Part shown: positions 1 through 5,944 of the stretch, piece after piece | How positions within the stretch are numbered: position 1 is the first letter of the stretch | Layout: every line of letters starts with the position of its first letter | Source of the DNA: an uncultured Clostridia bacterium | GTDB taxonomy: Bacteria > Bacillota > Clostridia > Christensenellales > Borkfalkiaceae | Length of the DNA: 6,147 nucleotides | Direction: 5' to 3' | NCBI GenBank assembly: GCA_937920115.1 | Contig: CALGVF010000408.1 | Span: 1 to 6,147 of the forward strand | Program-made: the position numbers and the translations under genes | The notes under the pieces: generated by a model | Database searches by the model: none | What the model was told of the DNA's origin: nothing | The model's input: the letters and a program-made list of their open reading frames with translations, nothing else

Positions 1-126
1 AGCGGCTTTCCGCGAAGATTTGACGGAAGGGGATAATAAATCGCTTTTGTCATCTTTACACTTTATCCCCTATCGTCAAAACCTCGCATACGCTCCGTTT
101 TGCCACTTCCCCCGAAGGAGGAAGCG
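1..126 (+). repeat. Structured dispersed repeat, left copy, cut by the window start
   Basis: This is a non-coding element whose first 15 bases match 6031-6045 exactly and which aligns to the right-end copy along its length. Visible stems, read on the plus strand, are a GCGG/CCGC hairpin (2-5 with 10-13), a long stem 22-36 with 63-77 (13 Watson-Crick pairs, one G-T and one A-A mismatch), and a hairpin CAAAAC/GTTTTG (77-82 with 97-102, 14-base loop). The 3' arm of an outer stem (TGCCACTTCC, 101-110) is present, but its 5' partner would lie before base 1. A further small GGAGG/CTTCC-type hairpin closes the end near 106-124. Similar GC-rich intergenic repeats are common in uncultured gut Clostridia (general knowledge). 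The mobilising enzyme, if any, is not in the window. The right boundary is approximate. Confidence 0.7.
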
Positions 127-217
127 TTTTCGACAGAAATTTTGTGCAAAACGAAGAAACGCTTATCATAAATTACACGAGATGTCGCCTTAAAAGGTAA
201 ATTTGGCAATATAACAT

Positions 218-261
218 AAAAAATAAGATACCTGACCATCGATTCAGATATCTTATTTTTT
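218..261 (-). terminator. Intrinsic terminator after the transporter gene, probably bidirectional
   Basis: An 18-base arm (218-235) pairs with 244-261 around an 8-base loop. On the minus strand the only imperfection becomes a G-U wobble, and the stem runs into a T-rich tail (TTATTTTTT). The hairpin starts 12 bases past the transporter stop codon. The plus strand also ends in a T run, so it would equally stop plus-strand transcription coming from the left repeat. Confidence 0.85.
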
Positions 262-272
262 TACTTGTCCCT

Positions 273-1223
273 TTATTTTTTTAAATCTTTCTTTCTCTCT
301 TCTATTTTCCGCTTTATACCGCCCCAATCGGTTTCATTCACGATAAGGGTAAGGAATATGAGCGAGAAACCCGTTATTATATACGCGTTCAGATTGTTGT
401 AGCCGAATATCAGTTCAAACACCACTCCGAATACGCCCTCGAAACACATTATTATCGAAGCCGTTGTCGCAGAAGTCCATTTCTGCCCGTATATCTGAGC
501 GAATTGAGCGAAACAGGTTGCCATAATTCCTAAATAGAGTATTTTCCAACCCGCCTCGAACGTAAGTTTCAACTCGGCATAATGTCTCGGAAACTCGAAA
601 ATCGCCGAAGTGAGCGAGCATAAAACCGCTACCGTGAGTATCTCGACGGTCAGCAAAAGCATCGAATCGTCTTCGCGGTATTTTGCAATATAGACCATCT
701 GCAATGCGTAAAACAGTCCGCAAAGCACGGTAAGTCCGTCGCCCAAAACCTCGTTTTCGCCAGTCTCTACTCTTCCGAAAAACGCGATTATGAGAACGCC
801 CGTAAGACACATTCCCGCCGCGACAAAATTCTTCGGCGACGGCTTCTTTTTCAGGATAAACCAAGATAAAAACGGTACAAAAACGCAGTAAACGTCCGTT
901 AAAAAAGCGTTTTTCGAGGGCGTTGTAAAGTTAAGCGCGATAGTCTGAACGGAATACGCCGAAAACAACATTACACCGAGCAATACTCCGTGCAATGCGA
1001 GTTTTCTGTCGAGTTTCCGGAATTTCCCGAGCGAAACTGCGGAAAATATAACGCCCGCAATCAAAAAGCGGCATGCGAGTACGAAAAAGGTAAAATTTCC
1101 GTTTCCGAGCATAGTAAGCGTGTCTTTCAGAATAACGAAAGAACTGCCCCACACTATGGTCGCCGCAAACAACAACGCCTTGCCGATTACGCCGTATTTT
1201 CTATCGGTATTATTTTCGCTCAT
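273..1223 (-). CDS. EamA/DMT-family inner-membrane transporter
   Basis: A 316-residue integral membrane protein of the drug/metabolite transporter superfamily, which moves small metabolites or drugs across the cytoplasmic membrane; the substrate cannot be told from sequence. It has about ten hydrophobic segments (roughly residues 12-32, 45-63, 77-95, 107-124, 132-150, 162-180, 188-207, 227-246, 252-272 and 279-296) arranged as two EamA repeats. Typical family marks are WGSSF near residues 25-29 in helix 1, ARF-like 'ACRFL' in helix 2, the TPSKNAF loop at 101-107, and the AQ...QKW.SA..ASI..CFEGVF stretch at 239-265. The C-terminus is a lysine-rich cytoplasmic tail (WGGIKRKIEERKKDLKK). I chose ATG at 1223. 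An in-frame TTG at 1241 adds six residues, but neither start has a good Shine-Dalgarno. The gene lies 175 bases downstream of rpmF on the same strand and ends at a strong terminator. A place in the rpmF transcript is possible but unproven. Confidence 0.88.
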   Translation of the reverse strand: MSENNTDRKYGVIGKALLFAATIVWGSSFVILKDTLTMLGNGNFTFFVLACRFLIAGVIFSAVSLGKFRKLDRKLALHGVLLGVMLFSAYSVQTIALNFTTPSKNAFLTDVYCVFVPFLSWFILKKKPSPKNFVAAGMCLTGVLIIAFFGRVETGENEVLGDGLTVLCGLFYALQMVYIAKYREDDSMLLLTVEILTVAVLCSLTSAIFEFPRHYAELKLTFEAGWKILYLGIMATCFAQFAQIYGQKWTSATTASIIMCFEGVFGVVFELIFGYNNLNAYIITGFSLIFLTLIVNETDWGGIKRKIEERKKDLKK

Positions 1224-1259
1224 ATCGACACACGCAACCAACGCAATCTACGAAAACAA

Positions 1260-1282
1260 GGCGGATAGCGGTGCTATTCGCC
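1260..1282 (-). terminator. Hairpin between rpmF and the transporter; weak terminator or leader structure
   Basis: The arms 1260-1269 and 1273-1282 pair at 9 of 10 positions around a 3-base loop. On the minus strand the hairpin is followed by TTGTTTTCG, a poor U tract. It sits 117 bases past the rpmF stop and 37 bases before the transporter ATG, so it could end the yceD-rpmF message or attenuate entry into the transporter gene. Confidence 0.4.
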
Positions 1283-1398
1283 TCAGTTATTCCGCATATT
1301 AACCTTTCTTTCAGGTTAAACCGACCGTTTTTCCCACAATCGGACAAACGAAAAACACGCTTTAACCGAAAAGAAAAACTCTCGCTCCTCAAACCGCC

Positions 1399-1587
1399 TT
1401 AGTCAGCGTTCTCGGTAGCAACGACGGACTTTCCGTCGTAATATCCGCATTTAGGACAAACTTTGTGCGAAACTTTAAGTTCGTGACACTGCGGGCAACT
1501 AACCAAGTTAGGAGCAGTTATCTTTGAATTGTTAGCAAATCTCGTTCTTGCTCTCATTTTAGATGTCTTATGCTTAGGTACTGCCAT
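1399..1587 (-). CDS. rpmF: 50S ribosomal protein L32
   Basis: A 62-residue large-subunit ribosomal protein, full length for bacterial L32. It opens with the family signature MAVPKHKTSKMRARTRFAN, a basic extension that reaches into the 23S rRNA. A zinc ribbon follows, with cysteines at 31, 34, 44 and 47 (CPQC...CPKCG), so this is the zinc-binding (C+) form and not the cysteine-free paralogue some bacteria carry. The ATG is preceded on the minus strand by GAGGTGT at 1594-1600, a usable ribosome binding site about nine bases away. It lies 60 bases after yceD with no promoter or terminator visible between them, so the two are probably co-transcribed from the promoter at 2057-2085. In many Firmicutes plsX follows rpmF; here a transporter does. 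Confidence 0.97.
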   Translation of the reverse strand: MAVPKHKTSKMRARTRFANNSKITAPNLVSCPQCHELKVSHKVCPKCGYYDGKSVVATENAD

Positions 1588-1647
1588 TATTCTACACCTC
1601 GCTCTTATTCTTTAAGTAACAGTAAAGTTATTTCGCCATAAACCGCT

Positions 1648-2043
1648 TTATTCCTCTTCCTTGTCCTCGTCGCAATAAACAACGTAGGGGAAAGACAATA
1701 TAAGCGAATCGTTTACCATTTTCGTGAGATCGACAAGTCCTTTTGCAAAGGGGTATCTGTCGTCCTCGCCGTCCGCGTCTTCCGAAAAGTCCTCATCAAA
1801 CTCGGCGTGACCGAAATATTTAGTCCCTTTCGAGCATCTCGAACAGTGAGCGTCGAGTTCGTAGGAAAGTTCGCCTTCCACGTAAACGTCGTCGCCTGCC
1901 AAACGGAGCGTACCCGTCACGGTCACGGGAGCGGCGAAAGTCGCGTCCGGAAGCGTGATAAGGGAATTGTCCGCCTGATACTCGAAACAGAAAGAACATT
2001 CGTCCTTTCCCGCGTATTTCAGCCTTTTTACGTCAATAACCAT
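1648..2043 (-). CDS. yceD: YceD/DUF177-family protein (short form), rRNA-associated
   Basis: A 131-residue protein of the DUF177 family (YceD in E. coli, YlbN in B. subtilis), whose gene is almost always next to rpmF. The family has been linked to 23S rRNA accumulation and ribosome assembly; that link is knowledge of homologues, not visible here. What is seen: the N-terminus MVIDVKRLKYAGK, a beta-rich middle with VTVTGTLRL...VYVEGELSYEL, and a CxxC pair (C67, C70) in the family's LDAHCSRC position, followed by an acidic stretch (EFDEDFSEDADGEDD). The protein stops soon after SFPYVVYCDED and lacks the C-terminal Cys-rich tail (GLCPxCG type) of longer members such as YlbN (about 170 residues). 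The bases after the stop do not encode that tail in any minus-strand frame, so a simple frameshift does not explain the loss. The ATG at 2043 has AAGG at 2050-2053 as its site, very close to the predicted transcript start. Confidence 0.9.
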   Translation of the reverse strand: MVIDVKRLKYAGKDECSFCFEYQADNSLITLPDATFAAPVTVTGTLRLAGDDVYVEGELSYELDAHCSRCSKGTKYFGHAEFDEDFSEDADGEDDRYPFAKGLVDLTKMVNDSLILSFPYVVYCDEDKEEE

Positions 2044-2056
2044 ACTTAGCCTTACA

Positions 2057-2085
2057 ATTATATATTATTATTTTCCGCTTGTCAA
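2057..2085 (-). promoter_or_regulatory. Perfect-consensus sigma-A promoter for yceD-rpmF
   Basis: Read on the minus strand, TTGACA (2080-2085) and TATAAT (2057-2062) are separated by exactly 17 bases, matching the consensus at all twelve positions. An A-rich stretch lies upstream. The expected start is near 2049-2051, only about six to eight bases before the yceD ATG at 2043. The promoter sits between the ackA stop and yceD, so this pair can be transcribed independently of pta-ackA. Confidence 0.88.
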
Positions 2086-2106
2086 TTTTTTTAAGCGAAA
2101 AAACTT

Positions 2107-2130
2107 AAAAATCGCAATTTTATTTTGCGA
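2107..2130 (-). terminator. Short intrinsic terminator overlapping the end of ackA
   Basis: On the minus strand TCGCAA (2125-2130) pairs with TTGCGA (2112-2117) around a 7-base A-rich loop and runs directly into TTTTT (2107-2111). The hairpin contains the ackA stop codon. The stem is only six pairs, so readthrough into yceD is likely to some degree. Confidence 0.5.
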
Positions 2131-3316
2131 GTTTTTCGGTATCTCTCGCGATTACGAGTTCTTCGTTGGTCGGAATTACAAGCACTTTGACTTTGCCGCC
2201 CTCTGCGGTTATGTCCGCTATGCCGTCCGAGACGTTTTTGTTTTTCTCCTCGTCGATTTTAATTCCCATAAATTCGAGGTCGGAAACAATCGCACTTCTG
2301 ACTCTGTCGTCGTGTTCGCCGATACCCGCCGTGAATACCACGCAGTCTACCCCGCCCATAGCCGCGGCGTAAGAACCGAGGTACTTTTTACAACTGTAAT
2401 CGAATACTTCCAAAGCGAGTTCGGCTCTGTGATTGCCCTCATTCGCCGCCTTGGTAAGGTCTCTGAAATCGGACGAAACGCCGCTGAGTCCGCTGACGCC
2501 CGACTTCTTGTTAAGGTAGTTTATAGTCTCCGCAAGGCTCATTTTGAGTTTATCCGCAAGGAATTCTACTATCGCGGGGTCAAGGTCTCCCGATCTCGTA
2601 CCCATGGGAACGCCGCCGAGCGGAGTGAAACTCATAGAAGTATCCACGCTCTTGCCGCCCTTGACCGCCGAAATCGACGAGCCGTTGCCGAGGTGCATGG
2701 TAATTACCTTGAAATTCGGGTCGCCCTCTCTGCCGAGGTATTTCGCCGCTTCCTGCGATACGAATCTGTGACTCGTTCCGTGGAAACCGTATCTTCTGAT
2801 TTTATACTTGGTATACGCGTCGTAGGGTATGCCGTAGATATACGCCTTTTCGGGCATCGTCGAATGGAACGCCGTGTCGAAAACTCCGACCATGGGAACG
2901 TTCGGCATTATCGCCTTGCAGGCGTTTACTCCGATAATGTTCGCGGGCTGATGCAAGGGAGCGAGTTCGGAAAGACTTTCGATAGTCTTCATAACCTCGT
3001 CCGTAAGCAGAACCGAAGAGTTGAAAACCTCGCCGCTGTGGACTATTCTGTGACCTACCGCGTCAATTTCTTTCATAGAAGAAATCGCGCCGTATTCTTT
3101 ATCGACGAGAGCGTCGAGTACGACCTGTATAGCCTCTTTATGCGTGGGCATCGGGGCTTCTATGATTTTTTCCTTGCCGTTCGCCTTATGCTTGCAGAAA
3201 GAACCTGCGAGACCTATTCTCTCGCAACCGCCTTTCGCAATCGCCTTTTCGGTGTCCATATCTATAAGTTGGTATTTAAGAGACGAACTTCCCGCGTTAA
3301 TAACTAAAACTTTCAT
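2120..3316 (-). CDS. ackA: Acetate kinase
   Basis: A 398-residue cytoplasmic enzyme, the normal length, that interconverts acetyl phosphate + ADP and acetate + ATP. It is the second step of the Pta-AckA route and the ATP-yielding one in fermenters. It belongs to the ASKHA fold: the N-terminal signature MKVLVINAGSSSLKYQLID contains N7, and the second acetate-kinase signature is GFHGTSHRFVS around H179. The other residues expected from studied acetate kinases are present: R90 in GHRIVHSG, D147 in FDTAFH, R241 in GTRSGDLDP, the nucleotide loop HLGNGSSISAV (208-218), AGIGEHDDRVR (330-340) and the C-terminal NEE (384-386). The start is firm: AAGGAG lies at 3324-3329, seven bases before ATG. It follows pta by 153 bases on the same strand with no promoter visible between them, so it is probably co-transcribed with pta. 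A 123-base palindrome occupies most of that gap. Confidence 0.98.
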   Translation of the reverse strand: MKVLVINAGSSSLKYQLIDMDTEKAIAKGGCERIGLAGSFCKHKANGKEKIIEAPMPTHKEAIQVVLDALVDKEYGAISSMKEIDAVGHRIVHSGEVFNSSVLLTDEVMKTIESLSELAPLHQPANIIGVNACKAIMPNVPMVGVFDTAFHSTMPEKAYIYGIPYDAYTKYKIRRYGFHGTSHRFVSQEAAKYLGREGDPNFKVITMHLGNGSSISAVKGGKSVDTSMSFTPLGGVPMGTRSGDLDPAIVEFLADKLKMSLAETINYLNKKSGVSGLSGVSSDFRDLTKAANEGNHRAELALEVFDYSCKKYLGSYAAAMGGVDCVVFTAGIGEHDDRVRSAIVSDLEFMGIKIDEEKNKNVSDGIADITAEGGKVKVLVIPTNEELVIARDTEKLAK

Positions 3317-3350
3317 TATATTTCTCCTTTTTTTTAATTCGCTTCGCCCT

Positions 3351-3473
3351 CTGAGCGGTTAGTCGCCCGTCAGGCGAGGCTCGCGAAGGTTTTTCAAAGG
3401 GAGCGACCTCTGTGGTCGCAGGAATTTGAAAAATCAAGCGGAACAATGCATCACGGGATGAATAACCGCTCAG
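3351..3473. repeat. 123-base nested palindrome between pta and ackA
   Basis: A perfect 11-base inverted repeat (CTGAGCGGTTA at 3351-3361, TAACCGCTCAG at 3463-3473) encloses further pairings. These are CCCGT/ACGGG (3366-3370 with 3453-3457), TTTTTCAAA/TTTGAAAAA (3390-3398 with 3425-3433) and a central GCGACC/GGTCGC hairpin (3403-3408 with 3414-3419, 5-base loop). A local CGCC/GGCG hairpin lies at 3364-3376. The right arm covers the pta stop codon (3470-3472). There is no T run after it in the direction of transcription; an A-rich ackA ribosome binding region follows, so it is not a standard terminator. It could be a small mobile palindrome of MITE or REP type, or an RNA structure that processes or protects the pta-ackA message. 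No clear target-site duplication was seen. Confidence 0.75.
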
Positions 3474-4471
3474 ATTTGAGTTTGAAGAGCGGTAATCGCC
3501 ACCGCCGCAACTATATCTTCCATGTGGCAACCTCTCGAAAGGTCGTTTATGGGTTTCGCAAGTCCTTGGCAAAGAGGTCCTACCGCCTGAAAACCGCCGA
3601 GTCTTTCGGTATTTTTATAGTTGCTGTTGCCTGCGTCGAGGTCGGGGAATATAAGCACGTTGGCGTGTCCCGCAACGGGAGAACCGGGAGCTTTGCTCGC
3701 TCCTACTTCGGGAACTATCGCCGCGTCGAATTGAAGTTCGCCGTCCGCAACGTATTCGGGGCATATCTCGTGGAATTTTTCCACCGCCGCCACTACCTTA
3801 TCGACGTCGGGGTGTTTAGCAGAGCCCTTGGTCGAGTGGGATATGAACGCTATTCTCGGAGTAATTCCCGCAATCGCAATCGCGCTCTTTGCAGACGATT
3901 GAGCGATATAAGCGAGTTGCTCGCTCGTGGGATTCTGATTAAGTCCCGAATCGGCGAAGATATAGCAACCGTCTTCGCAGTATTTATTGCCGCCCTCGGG
4001 GGCAATCATAAGGAAATACGCCGAAACGATGGGCGTTCCCTTAGCCGTTTTGATAACCTGAAGTCCGGGGCGAAGAGTGTTCGCCGTCGAGTGGCACGCT
4101 CCCGAGACCATTCCGTCAACGTCGCCCGCTTTAAGCATCAACGCGCCGTACATGGTGTAGTCTTTCGCAAGAGTCTCTCTCGCGAGTTCGGGAGTCATTC
4201 CCTTTTCCTTACGAAGTTCGTAAAGAAGGTTTGCGTATTCTTCCGTTTTTTCATAAGTCTTAGGGTCGATGATAGTTACGCCCGTAAGGTCCACGTCGGG
4301 GTTGTTTTTCTTGATTTCGTCGGGGTTTCCGAGAAGAGTTATTCTCGCAACGCCCTCTTTTACCGAAACCGCGGCGGCCTCTACCACCCTCTTATCTTCC
4401 CCCTCGGGAAGAACGATATGTTTGTTGAGTTTTACGGCTCTTTGCTTAATGCCGTCGAGTACTTTTGACAT
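3470..4471 (-). CDS. pta: Phosphate acetyltransferase (phosphotransacetylase)
   Basis: A 333-residue cytoplasmic enzyme that converts acetyl-CoA + phosphate to acetyl phosphate + CoA and feeds AckA. The length fits the short class made of the catalytic PTA_PTB domain alone, without the N-terminal DRTGG regulatory region of the long E. coli type. Motifs seen: DGMVSGACHSTANTLRPGL (118-136), FADSGLNQNPTSEQLA (172-187), ISHSTKGS (210-217), the segment VAGHANVLIFPDLDAGN (266-282), and the active-site DLSRGC (310-315) with S312 and R313. D319 in MEDI probably matches the catalytic aspartate of the Methanosarcina enzyme. The start chosen is ATG at 4471, which has AAGGAG four bases upstream and gives the usual MSKVLDGIKQRA N-terminus. 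An ATG at 4525 in the same frame has no ribosome binding site. The gene is transcribed from the promoter at 4552-4580, divergently from tmcAL, and is followed by ackA. Confidence 0.97.
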   Translation of the reverse strand: MSKVLDGIKQRAVKLNKHIVLPEGEDKRVVEAAAVSVKEGVARITLLGNPDEIKKNNPDVDLTGVTIIDPKTYEKTEEYANLLYELRKEKGMTPELARETLAKDYTMYGALMLKAGDVDGMVSGACHSTANTLRPGLQVIKTAKGTPIVSAYFLMIAPEGGNKYCEDGCYIFADSGLNQNPTSEQLAYIAQSSAKSAIAIAGITPRIAFISHSTKGSAKHPDVDKVVAAVEKFHEICPEYVADGELQFDAAIVPEVGASKAPGSPVAGHANVLIFPDLDAGNSNYKNTERLGGFQAVGPLCQGLAKPINDLSRGCHMEDIVAAVAITALQTQI

Positions 4472-4475
4472 ATTA

Positions 4476-4481
4476 CTCCTT
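4476..4481 (-). promoter_or_regulatory. Ribosome binding site that fixes the pta start
   Basis: AAGGAG on the minus strand, four bases before the ATG at 4469-4471. The spacing is slightly short but the match is full, and it excludes the longer reading that begins at 4525. Confidence 0.85.
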
Positions 4482-4507
4482 TTAATACGGAAAAATATTT
4501 CAAACGG

Positions 4508-4536
4508 TTGATATTTTTCACGCATTAGTATAAAAT
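4508..4536 (+). promoter_or_regulatory. Promoter for tmcAL
   Basis: TTGATA at 4508-4513 and TAAAAT at 4531-4536 are 17 bases apart, each one mismatch from the sigma-A consensus. The expected start is near 4543, giving a leader of about 54 bases to the TTG start codon at 4597. Confidence 0.7.
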
Positions 4537-4541
4537 ATTTT

Positions 4542-4560
4542 GTGTATACCCATTATACAC
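4542..4560. promoter_or_regulatory. Operator-like palindrome shared by the pta and tmcAL promoters
   Basis: GTGTATA (4542-4548) and TATACAC (4554-4560) are perfect inverted 7-mers with a 5-base spacer. With one mismatch the symmetry extends outward to about 4538-4564 (TTTT on the left, AAA on the right). The palindrome covers the -10 element and start region of the pta promoter and the first bases of the tmcAL transcript, so a bound dimeric repressor would block both. The regulator is not encoded in the window and the motif does not clearly match an operator I can name. Confidence 0.5.
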
Positions 4561-4580
4561 CAAAAGAGTTTAAATATCAA
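4552..4580 (-). promoter_or_regulatory. Promoter for pta-ackA
   Basis: On the minus strand TTGATA (4575-4580) and TATAAT (4552-4557) have a 17-base spacer: a full -10 and a 5/6 -35. The expected start is near 4545, giving a leader of about 75 bases before the pta ATG. The promoter lies inside what would be the tmcAL leader. Confidence 0.8.
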
Positions 4581-4585
4581 ACGAT

Positions 4586-4590
4586 AGGAG
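4586..4590 (+). promoter_or_regulatory. Ribosome binding site supporting the TTG start of tmcAL
   Basis: AGGAG ends six bases before the TTG at 4597-4599. No ATG or GTG in the right frame lies at a suitable distance, so this site supports translation from the TTG codon. Confidence 0.85.
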
Positions 4591-4596
4591 CATATT

Positions 4597-5778
4597 TTGA
4601 AAATTTGTTTTACGGTCGCCGAATATAACCCCTTTCACAACGGGCATAAAAAGCACCTCGATTACATCAGAAACGAACTTAAACCAGACTATATTGTGGT
4701 CGTGATGAGCGGAGATTTTACCCAACGCGGAGAAATCGCAATAACGGACAAGTATACGAGAGCCGTTCACGCCGTGACCGCGGGAGCGGACGCCGTTATC
4801 GAACTTCCGACCGTTTTCGCGACGGCAAATGCCGAAATTTTCGCGAAAGGGGCGATAAAACTCATGAATTACGTCAAGGGCGAACACTGTATATGCTTTG
4901 GCTCGGAAAGCGCGGAACAGGACAAACTGCTCGCCACGGCGAAAGCGATTATCGACGCCGACGACGACAAGGAATACGCAAAACTCGTAAAAGAAGAGGC
5001 GAAAACGGGCGTTCCCGTCATACAGGCGAAGTGTTCCGCCCTCAAAAGACTCGGCTCGGACAATATCGACTTCGGACTTTTCAGCGGAGCGAATAACGCC
5101 TTGGCGTTAGAATATACGAAAGCGATAATTCAAAGTAAGAGCAAACTCGAAGTATTCCCGATAATAAGAGAAGGAGCGGACTACAACGACGACACGTTAT
5201 ACAAGAATTTCTCGTCGGCGACGGCGATACGCAAGGCGATAAAGGAAGGAAAACTCAAAAAAATCAAGTCGAACGTTCCCGATTTTGTCTATAAAGACTT
5301 AATAAAAGGCGTTTATCCCGACGTGGACGATTTCATTTTCTACTCGGCGTTGAAGTCCTCGCGGGCGGAACTGAAATCGGTCGCCGACTGCACCGAAGGA
5401 CTTGAAAACAGGATAAAGGCTCTTATGCGGGACTGCGACTCTTTGGAATGTCTGAAAAGCAAATTGAAAACGAAGAGGTACCCGTACACGAGACTGTCGA
5501 GAATACTGCTTTCCAACATGCTCGGAATAAGCGAAGCGTTCACGAAAAAATGTCTGTCGTCGGAACTGTATTTGAAGGTGCTTGCGGCGAAGAAAGACGG
5601 CAAGATACTGAGCGACCTGCAAAAGTTTTCCTACGCTCCGCTTATAACGCGGAAGAGCGACCTTGAAAAACTCTCGGGAGTAGCGCACGAGTGTTTCCGT
5701 AAAGACGTATACGCGTTAGAAGTATTCGACTATGCGACGAAACATAAGACGAACGAATACGAAATGAAACTCGTATAA
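4597..5778 (+). CDS. tmcAL: tRNA(Met) cytidine acetate ligase (YlbM/TmcAL family)
   Basis: A 393-residue cytoplasmic nucleotidyltransferase-like enzyme. Characterised relatives activate acetate with ATP to acetyl-adenylate and transfer the acetyl group to the wobble cytidine (C34) of elongator tRNA-Met, making N4-acetylcytidine. The N-terminal domain has the HxGH signature in EYNPFHNGHKKHL (H14, H17), followed by MSGDFTQRGE (37-46) and, further on, SGANNALALEYTKAI (163-177) and FSSATAIRKAI (205-215), the ATP-binding SxTxIR-type motif. The C-terminal half carries KRYPYTRLSRILL (293-305), typical of the family's tRNA-binding region. The length is close to family members of about 390-420 residues. 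Translation starts at a TTG codon with AGGAG six bases upstream, and the protein begins MKICFTVAEYNPFHNGH as homologues do. The gene is divergent from pta-ackA, whose product acetate is its substrate. In B. subtilis the homologue ylbM is next to ylbN-rpmF. Confidence 0.94.
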   Translation: MKICFTVAEYNPFHNGHKKHLDYIRNELKPDYIVVVMSGDFTQRGEIAITDKYTRAVHAVTAGADAVIELPTVFATANAEIFAKGAIKLMNYVKGEHCICFGSESAEQDKLLATAKAIIDADDDKEYAKLVKEEAKTGVPVIQAKCSALKRLGSDNIDFGLFSGANNALALEYTKAIIQSKSKLEVFPIIREGADYNDDTLYKNFSSATAIRKAIKEGKLKKIKSNVPDFVYKDLIKGVYPDVDDFIFYSALKSSRAELKSVADCTEGLENRIKALMRDCDSLECLKSKLKTKRYPYTRLSRILLSNMLGISEAFTKKCLSSELYLKVLAAKKDGKILSDLQKFSYAPLITRKSDLEKLSGVAHECFRKDVYALEVFDYATKHKTNEYEMKLV

Positions 5779-5944
5779 AAAGACGGCTTTCCCCCGAAAA
5801 AAGATAAGGTATTTTATATGTTTAGTCGCAATAAGTCGCCGTATAAGTCGATTATTTCGGCTTTTCGGTAAACGTAAACAAATATCCGACACCATAAAAA
5901 CGACGCCGACAAAGACACGGTAAAAAGCATCAAAAAAAGGAAAT
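5779..5944. other. Intergenic stretch without a recognised gene
   Basis: These 166 bases after tmcAL hold no terminator directly at the stop codon, no promoter I can support and no recognised RNA. On the minus strand a hydrophobic 38-codon frame ending at 5814 can be read, but it has no ribosome binding site and I do not call it a gene. Confidence 0.5.

Noticed and set aside
1..126. A tRNA or known riboswitch in the end repeats, suggested by the cloverleaf shape
   Set aside because: Stem lengths, loops and the lack of a CCA-end, T-loop or anticodon-loop consensus do not fit a tRNA, and no ligand-binding core that I know is visible.
1224..1241. Six-residue extension of the transporter from a TTG at 1239-1241
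   Set aside because: There is no Shine-Dalgarno for the TTG and family members usually start near the inner ATG. The choice is not firm, since the ATG site is weak too.
2312..3307. 331-codon open frame on the plus strand opposite ackA
   Set aside because: It lies wholly inside a well-supported acetate kinase gene, has low-complexity arginine-rich composition and no recognisable family or ribosome binding site. It is a shadow of codon use on the other strand.
3351..3473. Palindrome as a simple rho-independent terminator of pta
   Set aside because: No T run follows either the central or the outer stem in the direction of transcription; an A-rich ribosome binding region for ackA follows instead.
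3446..4468. 340-codon open frame on the plus strand opposite pta
   Set aside because: It is antisense to an intact phosphate acetyltransferase with all its motifs, is rich in Arg and Ser, and begins inside the palindrome. It is a shadow frame.
4472..4525. 18-residue N-terminal extension of Pta from the ATG at 4523-4525
   Set aside because: No ribosome binding site precedes it, homologues start at MSKVLDG, and a full AAGGAG precedes the inner ATG.
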